Program-made: the position numbers and the translations under genes
The notes under the pieces: generated by a model
The model's database searches: none
What the model was told of the DNA's origin: nothing
What the model saw: the letters and a program-made list of their open reading frames with translations, nothing else
Part shown: positions 39,191 to 48,515 of the stretch, piece by piece
Layout: each line of letters begins with the position of its first letter
How positions within the stretch are numbered: the stretch's first letter is position 1
NCBI RefSeq assembly: GCF_000379685.1
Contig: NZ_KB903293.1
Coordinates: forward strand, 155,774 to 219,773
Reading direction: 5' to 3'
Source of the DNA: Catelliglobosispora koreensis DSM 44566
GTDB lineage: Bacteria > Actinomycetota > Actinomycetes > Mycobacteriales > Micromonosporaceae
Length of the DNA stretch: 64,000 bases

Positions 39191-39345
39191 GGCGCGCCGG
39201 TCGCGAAGCCCGGGTAAGGCGCCGGCGCACCGCGAAGCCTGGGTGGCGGTAAGGCGCCGGTCGCGAAAGCCCGGATGGCGGAACGGCGCGCCGCGAATCA
39301 CGGTTTGCGGAACGGAGCGCCGCGAAAGCGCTGGCGGGAAGGGGC
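39184..39345. repeat. Degenerate ~30-bp tandem repeats after rsmI
   Basis: About six units of 27-32 bp follow the rsmI stop, each beginning GCGGTAAGG or GCGGAACGG and containing CCGCGAA or TCGCGAA with GCCCGG. The units drift along the array. The block fills the gap between the rsmI stop and the stop of the convergent membrane protein gene. No coding function seen. It may have arisen by tandem duplication; it can form hairpins. Confidence 0.6.
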
Positions 39346-39360
39346 GACTTGGGACGCCGG

Positions 39361-40002
39361 TTAGAAGGTGGCCGCCAGGAAGCCGACGGTGACCAGGAGC
39401 GGGCCGGCGAACGCGGTTCCAGCGGCGGCCCACCGTTCACGGGAGGCTGGCTGCCGCTGCACTCCTAGCGCGAGGGCGATGCCGCAACCGCACAGCAGCA
39501 CCATGAGCAGCCCGGTGAACCAGCGCATGAACACGCCGCCGCTGTAGGCACGGTGACTCGTGTCGTTGACGCGCTGCACCTCAACCCGTTCCCCGACGTG
39601 AGGGGACTCGAGCCCGAGCAGGGTGACCCTCAGACCGTCCACTTCACCCTGACAGCGCTGGGTCAGACCGTTACCCACGCACTTGGTGACCACAGCCGTG
39701 CTCGTGGAGCCGTGCCCGACGGCCAGCCACAGCGGCTCGGCCGTGACCCAGCTGAAGAACGCGCTGAACAACCCGAGCACGATGACGAGGGGAAGCGCGA
39801 TGCTCATCCTGAGCGGCCGCTTGATTTTGCGGACCGTGGCCACCGGTGGCTTGGGCTCGCGGATCGTCCACAGTTCGCGCGGGACCTCCTGCGCCGGCAG
39901 CGTGAACGGCTCCGTCACCGTTTCCGGTGCGGCCTCGGACACCGGGGTCGAACTGGCTTCACCCATCCACGCGGGCGGAGCCCAGGGATTGTTTTCCCGC
40001 AT
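39361..40002 (-). CDS. Hypothetical membrane protein
   Basis: A 213-residue protein with three or four membrane segments (IALPLVIVLGLFSAFFSWV, MRWFTGLLMVLLCGCGIALALGV, AGPLLVTVGFLAATF) and a proline-rich N-terminal cytoplasmic region (MRENNPWAPPAWMGEASSTP). Between helices an extracytoplasmic loop has CVGNGLTQRCQGEVDG, a likely disulfide. It lies after tatD where many actinobacteria have rpfB. Function unknown. Confidence 0.65.
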   Translation of the reverse strand: MRENNPWAPPAWMGEASSTPVSEAAPETVTEPFTLPAQEVPRELWTIREPKPPVATVRKIKRPLRMSIALPLVIVLGLFSAFFSWVTAEPLWLAVGHGSTSTAVVTKCVGNGLTQRCQGEVDGLRVTLLGLESPHVGERVEVQRVNDTSHRAYSGGVFMRWFTGLLMVLLCGCGIALALGVQRQPASRERWAAAGTAFAGPLLVTVGFLAATF

Positions 40003-40053
40003 ACTTGGTCATTTCACAGCCAAAGCGGACTAATAACAGGCAGGCACGCCGGC

Positions 40054-40896
40054 TTACCAGGGGCCAAACAGACGTTCTCCGTTATCCGAGATCGCCTCAC
40101 ACATCTCCAGCAAGCTCACCTCTTTGACCGACGCCAATGCCCGGACCGTCAACGGGATCAAATAGGAGGCGTTCGGTTTTCCGCGATGCGGCATCGGCGT
40201 CAGATAGGGCGCGTCGGTCTCGACGAGGATCCGGTCGAGCGGGGCGAGCGCGGCCGCTTCCCGCAGATGCGGTGCGTTCTTGAACGTCACCGTGCCAGCG
40301 AACGAGAGGTGAAACCCGCGCTCAAGACACTCCTGAGCGAACGCGGCATCGCCCGAAAAGCAGTGCATGACAACGTGTTCCGGCGCACCCTCGGCGTCAA
40401 GGACGCGAAGGATATCCGCGTGCGCGTCACGATCGTGCACGACCAGTGGCTTGCTCACCTGCTTGGCCAAGGCGATGTGCGCACGGAAGCTTTCCTCCTG
40501 CGCGATAAGACCCTCGCCCGATGTCCGGAAGAAATCGAGACCGGTCTCGCCGATTCCTCGTACCCGCTGATGGTTGGCAAGCTCGGCGATCTGCGCGAGG
40601 GAGGCGGCCAGATCGGCCACCCGCGGCGCCTCGTTGGGGTGTAAAGCCACCGTGGCCACGACGGCGCTATGAGTTGAGGCACACTCGACCCCCCAGCGCG
40701 ATGACTTCACATCAACGCCAACCTGGACGACCCGGTCAACGCCGACCTTGGCGGCGGCCTCCAGCTGATCTTCTGGGCTCCACGCGGATCCCTTGTCCGC
40801 CTTGCGTTCCGAGGCCACGATGTCCAAGTGGGTATGACTGTCGAACACGGGTGACGGCAACGGCTCAGGTGCTTTTGGCAGGCTCTCCGGAATCAC
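40054..40896 (-). CDS. tatD: TatD-family DNase / metal-dependent hydrolase
   Basis: A 280-residue TIM-barrel metal-dependent hydrolase. Metal-site motifs include FDSHTHLDI at the N-terminus, GIGETGLDFFR, VVHDRDAHADI, HCFSGD and LVETDAPYLTP, all in order. TatD proteins are 3'-5' exonucleases linked to DNA repair and apoptosis-like DNA degradation. The GTG at 40,896 is preferred because it gives a normal-length N-terminus (VIPESLPKAPEP); a GTG at 40,953 would add 19 residues. It diverges from a hypothetical gene, with a dyad between. Confidence 0.88.
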   Translation of the reverse strand: MIPESLPKAPEPLPSPVFDSHTHLDIVASERKADKGSAWSPEDQLEAAAKVGVDRVVQVGVDVKSSRWGVECASTHSAVVATVALHPNEAPRVADLAASLAQIAELANHQRVRGIGETGLDFFRTSGEGLIAQEESFRAHIALAKQVSKPLVVHDRDAHADILRVLDAEGAPEHVVMHCFSGDAAFAQECLERGFHLSFAGTVTFKNAPHLREAAALAPLDRILVETDAPYLTPMPHRGKPNASYLIPLTVRALASVKEVSLLEMCEAISDNGERLFGPW

Positions 40897-40947
40897 GGTC
40901 CAATGATCCCACTTCCCGTTCAGCGAGCGTTCACTTGGCTGGAATAC

Positions 40948-40964
40948 CGTCACGTTCTGTGACG
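40948..40964. promoter_or_regulatory. 17-bp dyad between divergent tatD and a hypothetical gene
   Basis: CGTCAC-GTTCT-GTGACG is a perfect 6-bp inverted repeat. Its right arm contains the GTG start of the rightward gene and its left arm a possible upstream GTG of tatD. The GTGAC/GTCAC half sites resemble CRP/FNR-type operators but in reverse orientation. It may be a regulator site or a start-region hairpin. Confidence 0.35.
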
Positions 40965-42155
40965 CTCACGCACGAGATCGTTACGGGGACGGTCGTCTTA
41001 GATGGAGTGACGTACCCGGCTGAACCGGTGGCCGGAGGCGCGGCATACGAGCTGTTCAGCGAGATGCCGGCGCCGGGTTTTCTGCGCCTGATAATGCCGT
41101 CGCGCTGGAGTTACCACCGTTTTGTCGCCGCCACCGAGCTCGGGTTCGGCTCTGGAAGCGAATCCGCTCTATCCGTGCCGCTGAGCCGGGGCATGACGTG
41201 GCAGCGGGTGCATGCCTTAAGCCAGTCGCTGCCTCGCGACCCCAACACCGCCTCCCTGCTCGCACAGATCCGCACGACAGCGACGGTGCGGCGGGGCACG
41301 AAGATGGTCAAACCGCTTACCGCCCTTGGGGTTAGCGCCGTCCTCAAAGGACAGCTGCCGCACGGGTTCTGCTATCGCGAGTGCGATCTCGCCCATCTGC
41401 GTACGCCGGCGGACCTCTCCATCGTCACCGGTGAAGCAGCCGCGGGCGATGTCGCGTTCGTGCTGCGGTGGCGGGCCATCGACCCGATTGACTATCAGAT
41501 CCCCTTCGGGGAAACCGTTGCCGGGCTGGCCGCCATGCCACCGCACGACCGCATCGGCGCGCACATCCTGGGCACCGGTTTCGCGCCGAGTTCGGCCGAG
41601 CTGATCCCTGAGTGGATCACGACTGACTTCGCTGATCTGCCGCTACCAGCCAATGCCGCCCTCGTCGCGTACACGCCGGATGGCACGGAAGTGGTCTTGT
41701 ATACGTATCAGCCGGAACAACGCGGCTGGCTGCGGCTCGTCGGTCCACAGTGGAGGCACCTGCTCGGCCCACTGCGCGATGTCAGCGCCGATCAGGAATA
41801 CGTGCCGCTCCCCCGGCTCAACCCCAGCAGCCGGCTCGTCGGCACCTTCCGCGGTGAGGAGTTCGACGCGATCGCCGACCCACCGGAAGAGTTCCGTGTG
41901 CTGGCCATGACCCGGGCCGCGCGTTATCCGGTGGAATCTTTGCTGCGGCGCACCCGCTATGCCCGCTGGCGCGGCTCGCTCGGCACCGTCTTGTCCGCCG
42001 ACGCGTCGTGGCTTCGGCTACGCCTGTGCCGTCCCGATCCAGACAATGTCGCCGCGCTCGGAGCGCAGTGCTACGAACGCGGCGTCTACGAAACGTGGGC
42101 CCCGGCCGCTGAAGTGACCGAGACCCGCGAGATCGATATCAGCTTTCAAATCTAG
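40959..42155 (+). CDS. Conserved hypothetical protein
   Basis: A 398-residue protein without signal peptide or membrane segments. It starts [22 protein letters not shown] at a GTG inside the dyad. The sequence is beta-rich with Trp/Pro/Arg and repeated blocks such as [15 protein letters not shown] and [16 protein letters not shown]. It probably is a lineage-specific protein of actinomycetes; no catalytic motif or family is recognised. Its last 17 bases overlap the 3' end of metG on the other strand, so both genes end in the same stretch. Confidence 0.7.
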   Translation: MTLTHEIVTGTVVLDGVTYPAEPVAGGAAYELFSEMPAPGFLRLIMPSRWSYHRFVAATELGFGSGSESALSVPLSRGMTWQRVHALSQSLPRDPNTASLLAQIRTTATVRRGTKMVKPLTALGVSAVLKGQLPHGFCYRECDLAHLRTPADLSIVTGEAAAGDVAFVLRWRAIDPIDYQIPFGETVAGLAAMPPHDRIGAHILGTGFAPSSAELIPEWITTDFADLPLPANAALVAYTPDGTEVVLYTYQPEQRGWLRLVGPQWRHLLGPLRDVSADQEYVPLPRLNPSSRLVGTFRGEEFDAIADPPEEFRVLAMTRAARYPVESLLRRTRYARWRGSLGTVLSADASWLRLRLCRPDPDNVAALGAQCYERGVYETWAPAAEVTETREIDISFQI

Positions 42156-43893
42156 CTAGCTCTTCGTCCACAATGGACGGGTCGAGCTTGCGGAACACCG
42201 GCGTCGGCGCCTCGATCTTCGTGCCAACGGTGATCGGGGTGGACTCCCACTTGGTGCCCTGCGTGTAGTCGCCCGTGATGATCGGGTAGCCGGGACCTCC
42301 ATCGAGGTCTTCGGCTTCCTCGATCTGCGGCATGGGCGCGTGCACCCCTTGCCCGCCAAGCAATTCGAAGATCTTCTGCGACGAGTGCGGCAGGAACGGC
42401 GTCAGCAAAGTGTTGCTGTCGTTGATCGCCTGCAGCACGGTGTGCAGGATCGTGCCCAGCCGCTCAGGGTTGTCCTTGATCTTCCAGGGCGCCTGGTCGG
42501 ACAGGTACTTATTCGCCTCGCCGACAACACGCATCGCCTCGTTGATCGCGAGCTTCTGCCGGTGGTTGCCGATGTGCTCGCCAACCGTCGCGAACGCTCC
42601 CCGCACGGTCGCCAAGAGGGCTTCGTCCTCTTCGGACAGTGCCGCCGGTGCTGGAATCTCGCCAAAGTTCTTCGCCGTCAAGGCAAGCGTGCGGTTGACG
42701 AGGTTGCCCCAGCCAGCCACGAGCTCATCGTTGTTGCGGCGCAAGAACTCTGCCCACGTGAAGTTGGTGTCGGTCGACTCCGGCCCAGCGACCGCGATGT
42801 AATAGCGCAGCGCGTCGGGACCATAGCGGTCAAGGAAATCGCGCACATAAATGACGACTCTCCTTGAGGAAGAGAATTTCTTCCCCTCAACGGTCAGATA
42901 CTCACTGGACACCACCTCGGTGGGCAGGTTCAGCTTGCCGTATTCACCTGGGTTCGCGTTGTAGGCCAGCAGCTCAGCGGGCCAGATCTGCGAGTGGAAG
43001 GTGATGTTGTCCTTGCCCATGAAGTAGTAGGACCGCGCCTCGGGCGAGTTCCACCATTCGCTCAAATCCTTGCCGGTACGCCGGGACCACTCGACGCTGG
43101 CCGAGAAGTAACCGATGACAGCGTCGAACCACACGTAGAGCCGCTTGGCCGGGTTGTCCTCCCAGCCGGGCAACGGCACGGGAATGCCCCAGTCGATGTC
43201 ACGGGTCATCGCGCGCGGCCGCACATCATCGAGCAGGTTCAGTGAGAACTTCAGCACGTTAGGGCGCCAGCCCTCGCGGCTGCGCAGCCAGTCACCCAGC
43301 TGATCGGCCAGCGCCGGCAGATCGAGGAAGTAGTGCTGCGTCTCGATGAACTCGGGCGTCTCGCCGTTGATCCGCGACTTCGGGTTGATCAGGTCCTGTG
43401 GGTCGAGCTGGTTGCCGCAGTTGTCGCACTGGTCGCCGCGGGCACTGTCGTAACCACAGATCGGGCACGTGCCTTCGATGAACCGGTCCGGCAGCGTGCG
43501 CCCGGTCGACGGTGAGATCGCTCCGTGCGTCGTCTGCTCGATCATGTACCCATTGGCATGCACGACCTTGAATAGCTCCTGCGCCACGTGGTAGTGGTTG
43601 CGGGTCGTGGTGCGGGTGAACAGGTCATAGGACAAGCCCAGCGCCGTGAGATCCTCGACGATCACCCGGTTGAAGCGGTCAGCCAGTGCCTGCGGCGTGA
43701 CCCCTTCTTTCTCCGCTTCGACGAGGATCGGCGTCCCGTGCTCGTCTGTCCCGCTAACCATGAGCACGTCGTGACCGGCCATCCGCATGTAGCGGCTGAA
43801 GACGTCGGAAGGCACTCCAAATCCGGAAACATGGCCGATGTGGCGCGGGCCATTGGCATAAGGCCAGGCGACCGCGGCGAGAACGTGACTCAT
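42139..43893 (-). CDS. metG: Methionyl-tRNA synthetase
   Basis: A 584-residue class I aminoacyl-tRNA synthetase. It has the HIGH motif (PRHIGHVSG), the zinc knuckle [18 protein letters not shown], the catalytic-core strand [11 protein letters not shown] and a KMSKS equivalent in GKKFSSSR, where the Met-Ser core is Phe-Ser. The C-terminal anticodon-binding helical region is present and there is no C-terminal dimerisation domain, giving the usual short actinobacterial form. ATG at 43,893. Its 3' end overlaps the convergent hypothetical gene. Confidence 0.95.
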   Translation of the reverse strand: MSHVLAAVAWPYANGPRHIGHVSGFGVPSDVFSRYMRMAGHDVLMVSGTDEHGTPILVEAEKEGVTPQALADRFNRVIVEDLTALGLSYDLFTRTTTRNHYHVAQELFKVVHANGYMIEQTTHGAISPSTGRTLPDRFIEGTCPICGYDSARGDQCDNCGNQLDPQDLINPKSRINGETPEFIETQHYFLDLPALADQLGDWLRSREGWRPNVLKFSLNLLDDVRPRAMTRDIDWGIPVPLPGWEDNPAKRLYVWFDAVIGYFSASVEWSRRTGKDLSEWWNSPEARSYYFMGKDNITFHSQIWPAELLAYNANPGEYGKLNLPTEVVSSEYLTVEGKKFSSSRRVVIYVRDFLDRYGPDALRYYIAVAGPESTDTNFTWAEFLRRNNDELVAGWGNLVNRTLALTAKNFGEIPAPAALSEEDEALLATVRGAFATVGEHIGNHRQKLAINEAMRVVGEANKYLSDQAPWKIKDNPERLGTILHTVLQAINDSNTLLTPFLPHSSQKIFELLGGQGVHAPMPQIEEAEDLDGGPGYPIITGDYTQGTKWESTPITVGTKIEAPTPVFRKLDPSIVDEELARFES

Positions 43894-43899
43894 AGTCGC

Positions 43900-44739
43900 T
43901 CAGCCTAACGCAGCCGCCTGTGCGTCCCGACCGGTTATCCAGGCGCCGCGAGCGGCAGCGTCGGCGGCGAAGTCAGCGAAGCGACGCGGCTGCCGTCCCG
44001 TGACCGATCGCACCACTCCCGTCGGCTGGCTGTCCCCCGCTTCGCGCAGACTCGTGAACGCCTTGATCTCACCTTCGGTCTGTTCGGGTGGGCTGCCAAA
44101 CGCGCCCATCGCCTGACGGTAGGCGTCGGGCTCGCCGTGAAAGGTGACCTCGCGCCCGGCAGCATGCGAAACGATCGCGCACGCGCCGGCGAAGGAAAGC
44201 CCCTCGGGCCCGGTCACCTCAAGCGTCTTGCCCTCATGACCACCCGAGGTGAGCACGCCAGCGGCGACCGCGGCGATATCGTTGGCGTCCACAAACGACT
44301 GCTTGATCTCACCCACGGGAACGGCCAGTTCCCCCGCCATGACGGCGTCTCGGTAGAACCCTTCATCGAAGTTCTGGTCGAACCAATCGCAACGCAGGAT
44401 CGTCCAGCTCGCACCAGACTTCTTGACTGTCTCCTCCGCGGCGAGCAGCCGCTCGTCGTTCATCTCCTCGATTCCGCGGCTCGACAGCAAAGCGATCCGG
44501 TCGATGCCACGGTCCACGGCCACCTGAACGAACGCCGGGTCGATCGGCAGCTCATGCGGGGCCATGAGAAACATCGCTGTCGCGCCGTCAACGGCCGGCT
44601 CCCACGTGCGCTGATCCGCCCAGTCAAAGCGGACCTCACCATGCCTTGAGGCGGGCCGTGCCACCTCGCCCGCCTCGCGCAACTGAGCGGTCAGACGTTT
44701 TCCGATGGTGCCGGTGGCACCTAGTACCAAAATCGTCAT
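43900..44739 (-). CDS. NmrA-like NAD(P)-binding protein
   Basis: A 279-residue Rossmann protein: VLGATGTIGKRLTAQLREAG is the dinucleotide-binding start. RDAVMAGELAVPVGEIKQSFVDANDIAAVAAGVL is a typical NmrA/NADH-oxidoreductase-like stretch. Members act as redox sensors or quinone reductases. There is no Tyr-x-x-x-Lys catalytic pair, so a sensor or atypical SDR is more likely. ATG at 44,739, seven bases upstream of metG. Confidence 0.82.
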   Translation of the reverse strand: MTILVLGATGTIGKRLTAQLREAGEVARPASRHGEVRFDWADQRTWEPAVDGATAMFLMAPHELPIDPAFVQVAVDRGIDRIALLSSRGIEEMNDERLLAAEETVKKSGASWTILRCDWFDQNFDEGFYRDAVMAGELAVPVGEIKQSFVDANDIAAVAAGVLTSGGHEGKTLEVTGPEGLSFAGACAIVSHAAGREVTFHGEPDAYRQAMGAFGSPPEQTEGEIKAFTSLREAGDSQPTGVVRSVTGRQPRRFADFAADAAARGAWITGRDAQAAALG

Positions 44740-44778
44740 GACCTTGATCTTTCCCTGGTTTGCGGTGATCTATGCCGC

Positions 44779-45699
44779 TTAGGAGGTCGCGACGAAGTGC
44801 ATCGGATCACCATTGCCCAGATCTGTGACCCCTGCCTTATCCAAGGCGCACACGATCAGCCCACGCCTGAAGGCGGCGAAGGTGAGCACGTGCGAAACCA
44901 TGCCGCCGTAGGTGAACACGCGAGGCGGCTCGCAGGTCGCGTCAACAAACGTCTCGTCGAATCGTCCTTGATCACTGAGGTCCCGGACGAACGTCAGAAA
45001 CTTTGGGCCAGCGATAGCGTGCCGTTGCGCGATGCTGTCGAGGCTCACCGGGCGGGCCTCATGCGGCGGCAGCTCAAACGGCTCATCAGCGACCGAGGCC
45101 AGCCACATCTCCAGCTGCCAAACCAGCCGGTCCAGCAAGTGCCGGATCGTCGGTTCGGTGTCGAATCCCGCCACGGAAATCTGCATCACGTCGTCCAAAG
45201 TGGAGTCGTCGAGCTGCCGCGCCGCCTTGACCATCTCGGCGGTGAGCCAGATGTGGTGTTCCACCATCTTCACCAGAAGATCCATGCCAGAAACCTTTCC
45301 GCGAGCCGGCAGGCGCAACCCAGCCGGCGGATGAAAGTGCACCCCACTAGGTGCTTCAAGATAGAAATTGCGGGTACCTCGTCGGCGCCACTGCGCTGGA
45401 GGCTCACCGTGCTCACGGGCAAATGCCCTCGTGAACGCTTCGTGCGAGCTGTAACCGGCTTCCACAGCCACGTCCAGCACTGACAGCTCAGTGGTCATCA
45501 GCCGGTAAGCGGCGCGCTCTAACAACACCCGCCGCCGGAACCTGATCGGACTCTCCCCCGCCAGCGCCGTGAGCACCCGGCCGCAGTGATAGCGAGACAG
45601 GTAAACGCGTTGAGCGATGTGCTCCCCAGTCAACCCAGGGTCGTCAAGAGTGTCCCCGACAATCCCGACGAACTTGGCGAACACATCGCTCGACGTCAT
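44779..45699 (-). CDS. AraC-family regulator fused to a DinB-like domain
   Basis: A 306-residue protein. The N-terminal ~110 residues have the two AraC helix-turn-helix motifs (GEHIAQRVYLSRYHCGRVLTAL and VLDVAVEAGYSSHEAFTRAFAREHGEPPAQWRR). The C-terminal part (MDLLVKMVEHHIWLTAEMVKAARQLDD, with DRLVWQLEMWLA) resembles a DinB four-helix bundle, which often binds a metal. AraC-DinB fusions are known but rare. It is the start of a minus-strand run followed by the NmrA-like gene, which it may control. ATG at 45,699. Confidence 0.82.
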   Translation of the reverse strand: MTSSDVFAKFVGIVGDTLDDPGLTGEHIAQRVYLSRYHCGRVLTALAGESPIRFRRRVLLERAAYRLMTTELSVLDVAVEAGYSSHEAFTRAFAREHGEPPAQWRRRGTRNFYLEAPSGVHFHPPAGLRLPARGKVSGMDLLVKMVEHHIWLTAEMVKAARQLDDSTLDDVMQISVAGFDTEPTIRHLLDRLVWQLEMWLASVADEPFELPPHEARPVSLDSIAQRHAIAGPKFLTFVRDLSDQGRFDETFVDATCEPPRVFTYGGMVSHVLTFAAFRRGLIVCALDKAGVTDLGNGDPMHFVATS

Positions 45700-45747
45700 G
45701 CGCTCATTCTGCTTCGGTCCCGGTCACCCGCGCTTGACCGGATTTGC

Positions 45748-46251
45748 TCAGATCCCGTGCTTGGCCTCCACGTGCAGCCAGCCTGTCGCATCAGGATGGA
45801 ACTTGCCGGTGATGTAGCTGTAGTTTCCGAACCGCCCGATCGGTTTCGTGAGGTAGTAGATGTACTGCACGCCGTAGCTGACCGGCCCGAATCCAGGAAC
45901 ATCGACGCCGAACCCGCCCCGGAACTTGCCCGTGACACCATCGGTCGCCACGACGTTGCGCTCCAGTGTGCTGGTGTTGTAGAACGGCAGCTCATCGCCA
46001 CCGTTGAAGCGGTTGGTGATGGGGCTATACAACCCCACAGCACGGTTCTCGATCACGCCTTCGGTGCCAAAGGTGCACATGCTCATCGGACCGTAGGACG
46101 GGTGCACCAAGTACGGGTGCGGGCAGATGATGTTGCGGTTCCAGCCGATGGGCGATGGGCTCGTGAACGAGGCCGTGTGCGCGGCGGCCGGCGTCGCAGC
46201 CGTGGCTACCAGCACGACAGCGCACGCCACCATGGCGAAAATACGTTTCAT
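45748..46251 (-). CDS. Secreted hypothetical protein
   Basis: A 167-residue protein with a clear signal peptide (MKRIFAMVACAVVLVATAATPAAAHTA). The mature part is aromatic-rich with CPHPYLV and CTFGTEG, a likely disulfide, and a tail like WLHVEAKHGI. It starts at ATG 46,251; a longer frame upstream lacks a signal. No family recognised. Its neighbour is the divergent ThuA-like lectin. Confidence 0.72.
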   Translation of the reverse strand: MKRIFAMVACAVVLVATAATPAAAHTASFTSPSPIGWNRNIICPHPYLVHPSYGPMSMCTFGTEGVIENRAVGLYSPITNRFNGGDELPFYNTSTLERNVVATDGVTGKFRGGFGVDVPGFGPVSYGVQYIYYLTKPIGRFGNYSYITGKFHPDATGWLHVEAKHGI

Positions 46252-46439
46252 AGCAAGGAGAATCAGGGCATCGACCCAGCCTATCCAAGCATCCAACTTT
46301 TTCTTTACCTACATTTTTAATGGTTAGGAAACTTGCCAATCTATTCGATTGATCGCTAGCCTTGGATGGCACCAGCGGATAGTCAGCGCGGTCGGCGGCG
46401 AGCCAGCTATCCGTAAAACCTCCATTTACAGGGGCTAAC

Positions 46440-47699
46440 GTGTTCAAGCGCTTAGCAATGCTGACCGCCGCCATCACCGCCGCAGCAGGTCTGCTGATGG
46501 CGACCAACAACGCCTCGGCAGCACCAAGCTTCCGGGTGCTCGCGTTCTACAACGGCACGTGGGACGCCGCACACATCGACTTCGTGAAAGAGGCCCGGGT
46601 CTGGTTCCCGGCCACGGCCGCACAGAACGGGTTCGAGTGGGAATCCACTAGCGACTGGTCGCGGATGAACAGCCTTTCGGCGTACCAGGTGGTGATGTTC
46701 TTGGACGATCTCCCGCCGGCGGCTTACCGCGGCGCGTTCCAGAACTACATGCAAAATGGTGGAGCCTGGATGGGCTTCCACGTCTCGGCCTTCAACACCG
46801 ACCCGAACCAATGGTCTTGGTATCACAACACCTTTTTGGGTACCGGGGCCTTCCGCAACAACACGTGGGGCCCTACCGCGGAGACCCTCAAGACCGAGAA
46901 ACGTGATCACCCCTCGACCTTGAGACTGCCGGCGACCTTCCAAAGCTCGGTGAGCGAGTGGTACTCGTGGACAAGAGACTTGCGGCAGAACACGAGCATC
47001 GACATCCTCGCTTCGATTGACACCTCAAGCTTTCCCGTGGGCACCGACCCGAACCAGACGTGGTACAGCGGTTACTACCCCATCATCTGGACGAACCGCG
47101 CCTACAAAATGCTCTACGCCAACTTTGGCCACAACGCGATGAACTACTCGACGAACACGCGGCTGTCGTCCACTTTCGACAGTGAAGTGCAAAACCGCTG
47201 GCTCATCGACGGTCTGCTGTGGCTGGGCGGCGGCACGGCACCTTCCCCGACACCGTCACCAACAACCCCGAGCTCGTGGGTTAACGTCGTGAACAAGGGC
47301 AGCGGAAAGTGCGTCGACGCCCGGGCCGCTGGCACCGCCAACGGCACGGTCATCCAGCAGTACACGTGCAACAACGGCTACGCGCAGCAGTTCCAATTGC
47401 AGGCGACCAGCGGCGGCTACGCTCGCGTGAACAACCGCAACAACAGTTCGCGCGTCTGGGATGTCACCGGAGTGTCCACATCAGACAATGCTGGAATCCA
47501 GCTATGGACTTATGGCGGCGGCAACAACCAGCAGTGGCTCGCGGTCAGCGAAGGCGGCGGCTACTACCACTTCGTCAACCGCCACAGCGGCAAGTGCCTC
47601 GACGTTCCCGGCGCCTCAACTGCCAACAGCGTCCAGCTCGTGCAGTACACGTGCAACGGCACGGCCGCACAATCGTTCCGTTACGTCAGCCAACCCTAA
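46440..47699 (+). CDS. Secreted ThuA-like protein with C-terminal ricin-type lectin domain
   Basis: A 419-residue exported protein. The signal peptide is FKRLAMLTAAITAAAGLLMATNNASAA. Residues about 30-270 form a ThuA-like (trehalose utilisation, glutamine amidotransferase-like) domain: FRVLAFYNGTWDAAHIDFVKEARVWFP, then NYMQNGGAWMGFHVSAF and GHNAMNYS. A Pro-Thr-Ser linker leads to a ricin B trefoil (residues about 290-419) with GKCVDARAAGTANGTVIQQYTCN, GIQLWTYGGGNNQQW and GKCLDVPGASTANSVQLVQYTCN, the carbohydrate-binding QxW-type repeats. It may bind and process extracellular polysaccharide. GTG start at 46,440. Confidence 0.88.
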   Translation: MFKRLAMLTAAITAAAGLLMATNNASAAPSFRVLAFYNGTWDAAHIDFVKEARVWFPATAAQNGFEWESTSDWSRMNSLSAYQVVMFLDDLPPAAYRGAFQNYMQNGGAWMGFHVSAFNTDPNQWSWYHNTFLGTGAFRNNTWGPTAETLKTEKRDHPSTLRLPATFQSSVSEWYSWTRDLRQNTSIDILASIDTSSFPVGTDPNQTWYSGYYPIIWTNRAYKMLYANFGHNAMNYSTNTRLSSTFDSEVQNRWLIDGLLWLGGGTAPSPTPSPTTPSSWVNVVNKGSGKCVDARAAGTANGTVIQQYTCNNGYAQQFQLQATSGGYARVNNRNNSSRVWDVTGVSTSDNAGIQLWTYGGGNNQQWLAVSEGGGYYHFVNRHSGKCLDVPGASTANSVQLVQYTCNGTAAQSFRYVSQP

Positions 47700-47706
47700 T
47701 GAGCGC

Positions 47707-47732
47707 GGCTCCCTGCAGGACAGCAGGGAGCC
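47707..47732. terminator. Bidirectional terminator between convergent genes
   Basis: A 10-bp perfect stem GGCTCCCTGC/GCAGGGAGCC with a six-base loop lies between the stops of the ThuA-lectin gene and the PP2C-like gene. Only a short T-rich stretch follows on the plus strand. Confidence 0.7.
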
Positions 47733-47741
47733 GTCATTGGG

Positions 47742-48515
47742 TTAGGGCCGGCAAAGCACCGCAGTCGCATCGTCGCTGACCTTGTATCGCGGCCACTTCA
47801 CGCGATCGGGATCCGAGGCTTCCGCTTTCCTTGTGGCGCCGATGATTCCGGTCGGCCCTTCGGTGTATCCAAGATGCAGCAACTGTTCCCACGTGAGTTC
47901 GTGATAGTCCGTGACTAGCAGAGCCGCGCCATCGGAGGTGAGCAACGCACCTCGCGCATCATCGACGGTGCCCGTGATCGCGTAGTTGGCTGCCGCCGGA
48001 TCGTGTTGTGCGATCCAGTAGCCCTCGGAAGTGTTGCGGTGCAACTGCTGGTGGTGGATACGCTGCATGAGATCGCCTGGCTGCTCTCTGAGGCGTGCGG
48101 AGAACACCTTCTCGGACTCATCAATCACCACCATCGGACCGTCGGCCAGATCGATGACGAGCGGCGAGTCTGACAGCACAAGGTATTCAAGCTGCCGTTC
48201 GCGCTGGCGAACCATCGTCACGGTCGCACATGGCGAGCCTTGATGCGACAGATCGCACGTGTTTCGATGCAGCTCGGCAACTTCGCTTATCGCGTGCGAA
48301 AGGCTTGCCGCCAAAGGGCTTGCATCCCGCGCGCCCGCGTGCAGCAGGAGACGTGCTCCAAGCTGGTGCACATACCACGCCGTCCCGTGCACACATCCCG
48401 TCGCCGCGCCCTCCGTCAGCCCGTCCAGCACAACCGCCACGTGATCGGTTGCTCCAGCCCAGTCAAGGTTCGGGCTGCCCGCTTTGATGGGCTCACTAGC
48501 GATGCTCACTTGCAT
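47742..48515 (-). CDS. PP2C-like protein phosphatase
   Basis: A 257-residue protein with the order of a PPM/PP2C phosphatase: DWAGATDHVAVVLDGL (metal Asp), a SPCATVTMVRQ strand, LEYLVLSDSPLVID, and the terminal SDDATAVLCRP with the last metal Asp. The usual first DGxG motif is weak (VLDGLTEG), so activity is uncertain. In actinomycetes such proteins dephosphorylate Ser/Thr targets. The 3' end is near the terminator; the 5' end overlaps the next gene by 20 bases. Confidence 0.8.
   Translation of the reverse strand: MQVSIASEPIKAGSPNLDWAGATDHVAVVLDGLTEGAATGCVHGTAWYVHQLGARLLLHAGARDASPLAASLSHAISEVAELHRNTCDLSHQGSPCATVTMVRQRERQLEYLVLSDSPLVIDLADGPMVVIDESEKVFSARLREQPGDLMQRIHHQQLHRNTSEGYWIAQHDPAAANYAITGTVDDARGALLTSDGAALLVTDYHELTWEQLLHLGYTEGPTGIIGATRKAEASDPDRVKWPRYKVSDDATAVLCRP

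Noticed and set aside
39184-39345. CRISPR array
   Set aside because: Units are contiguous and drifting, with no unique spacers and no cas genes.
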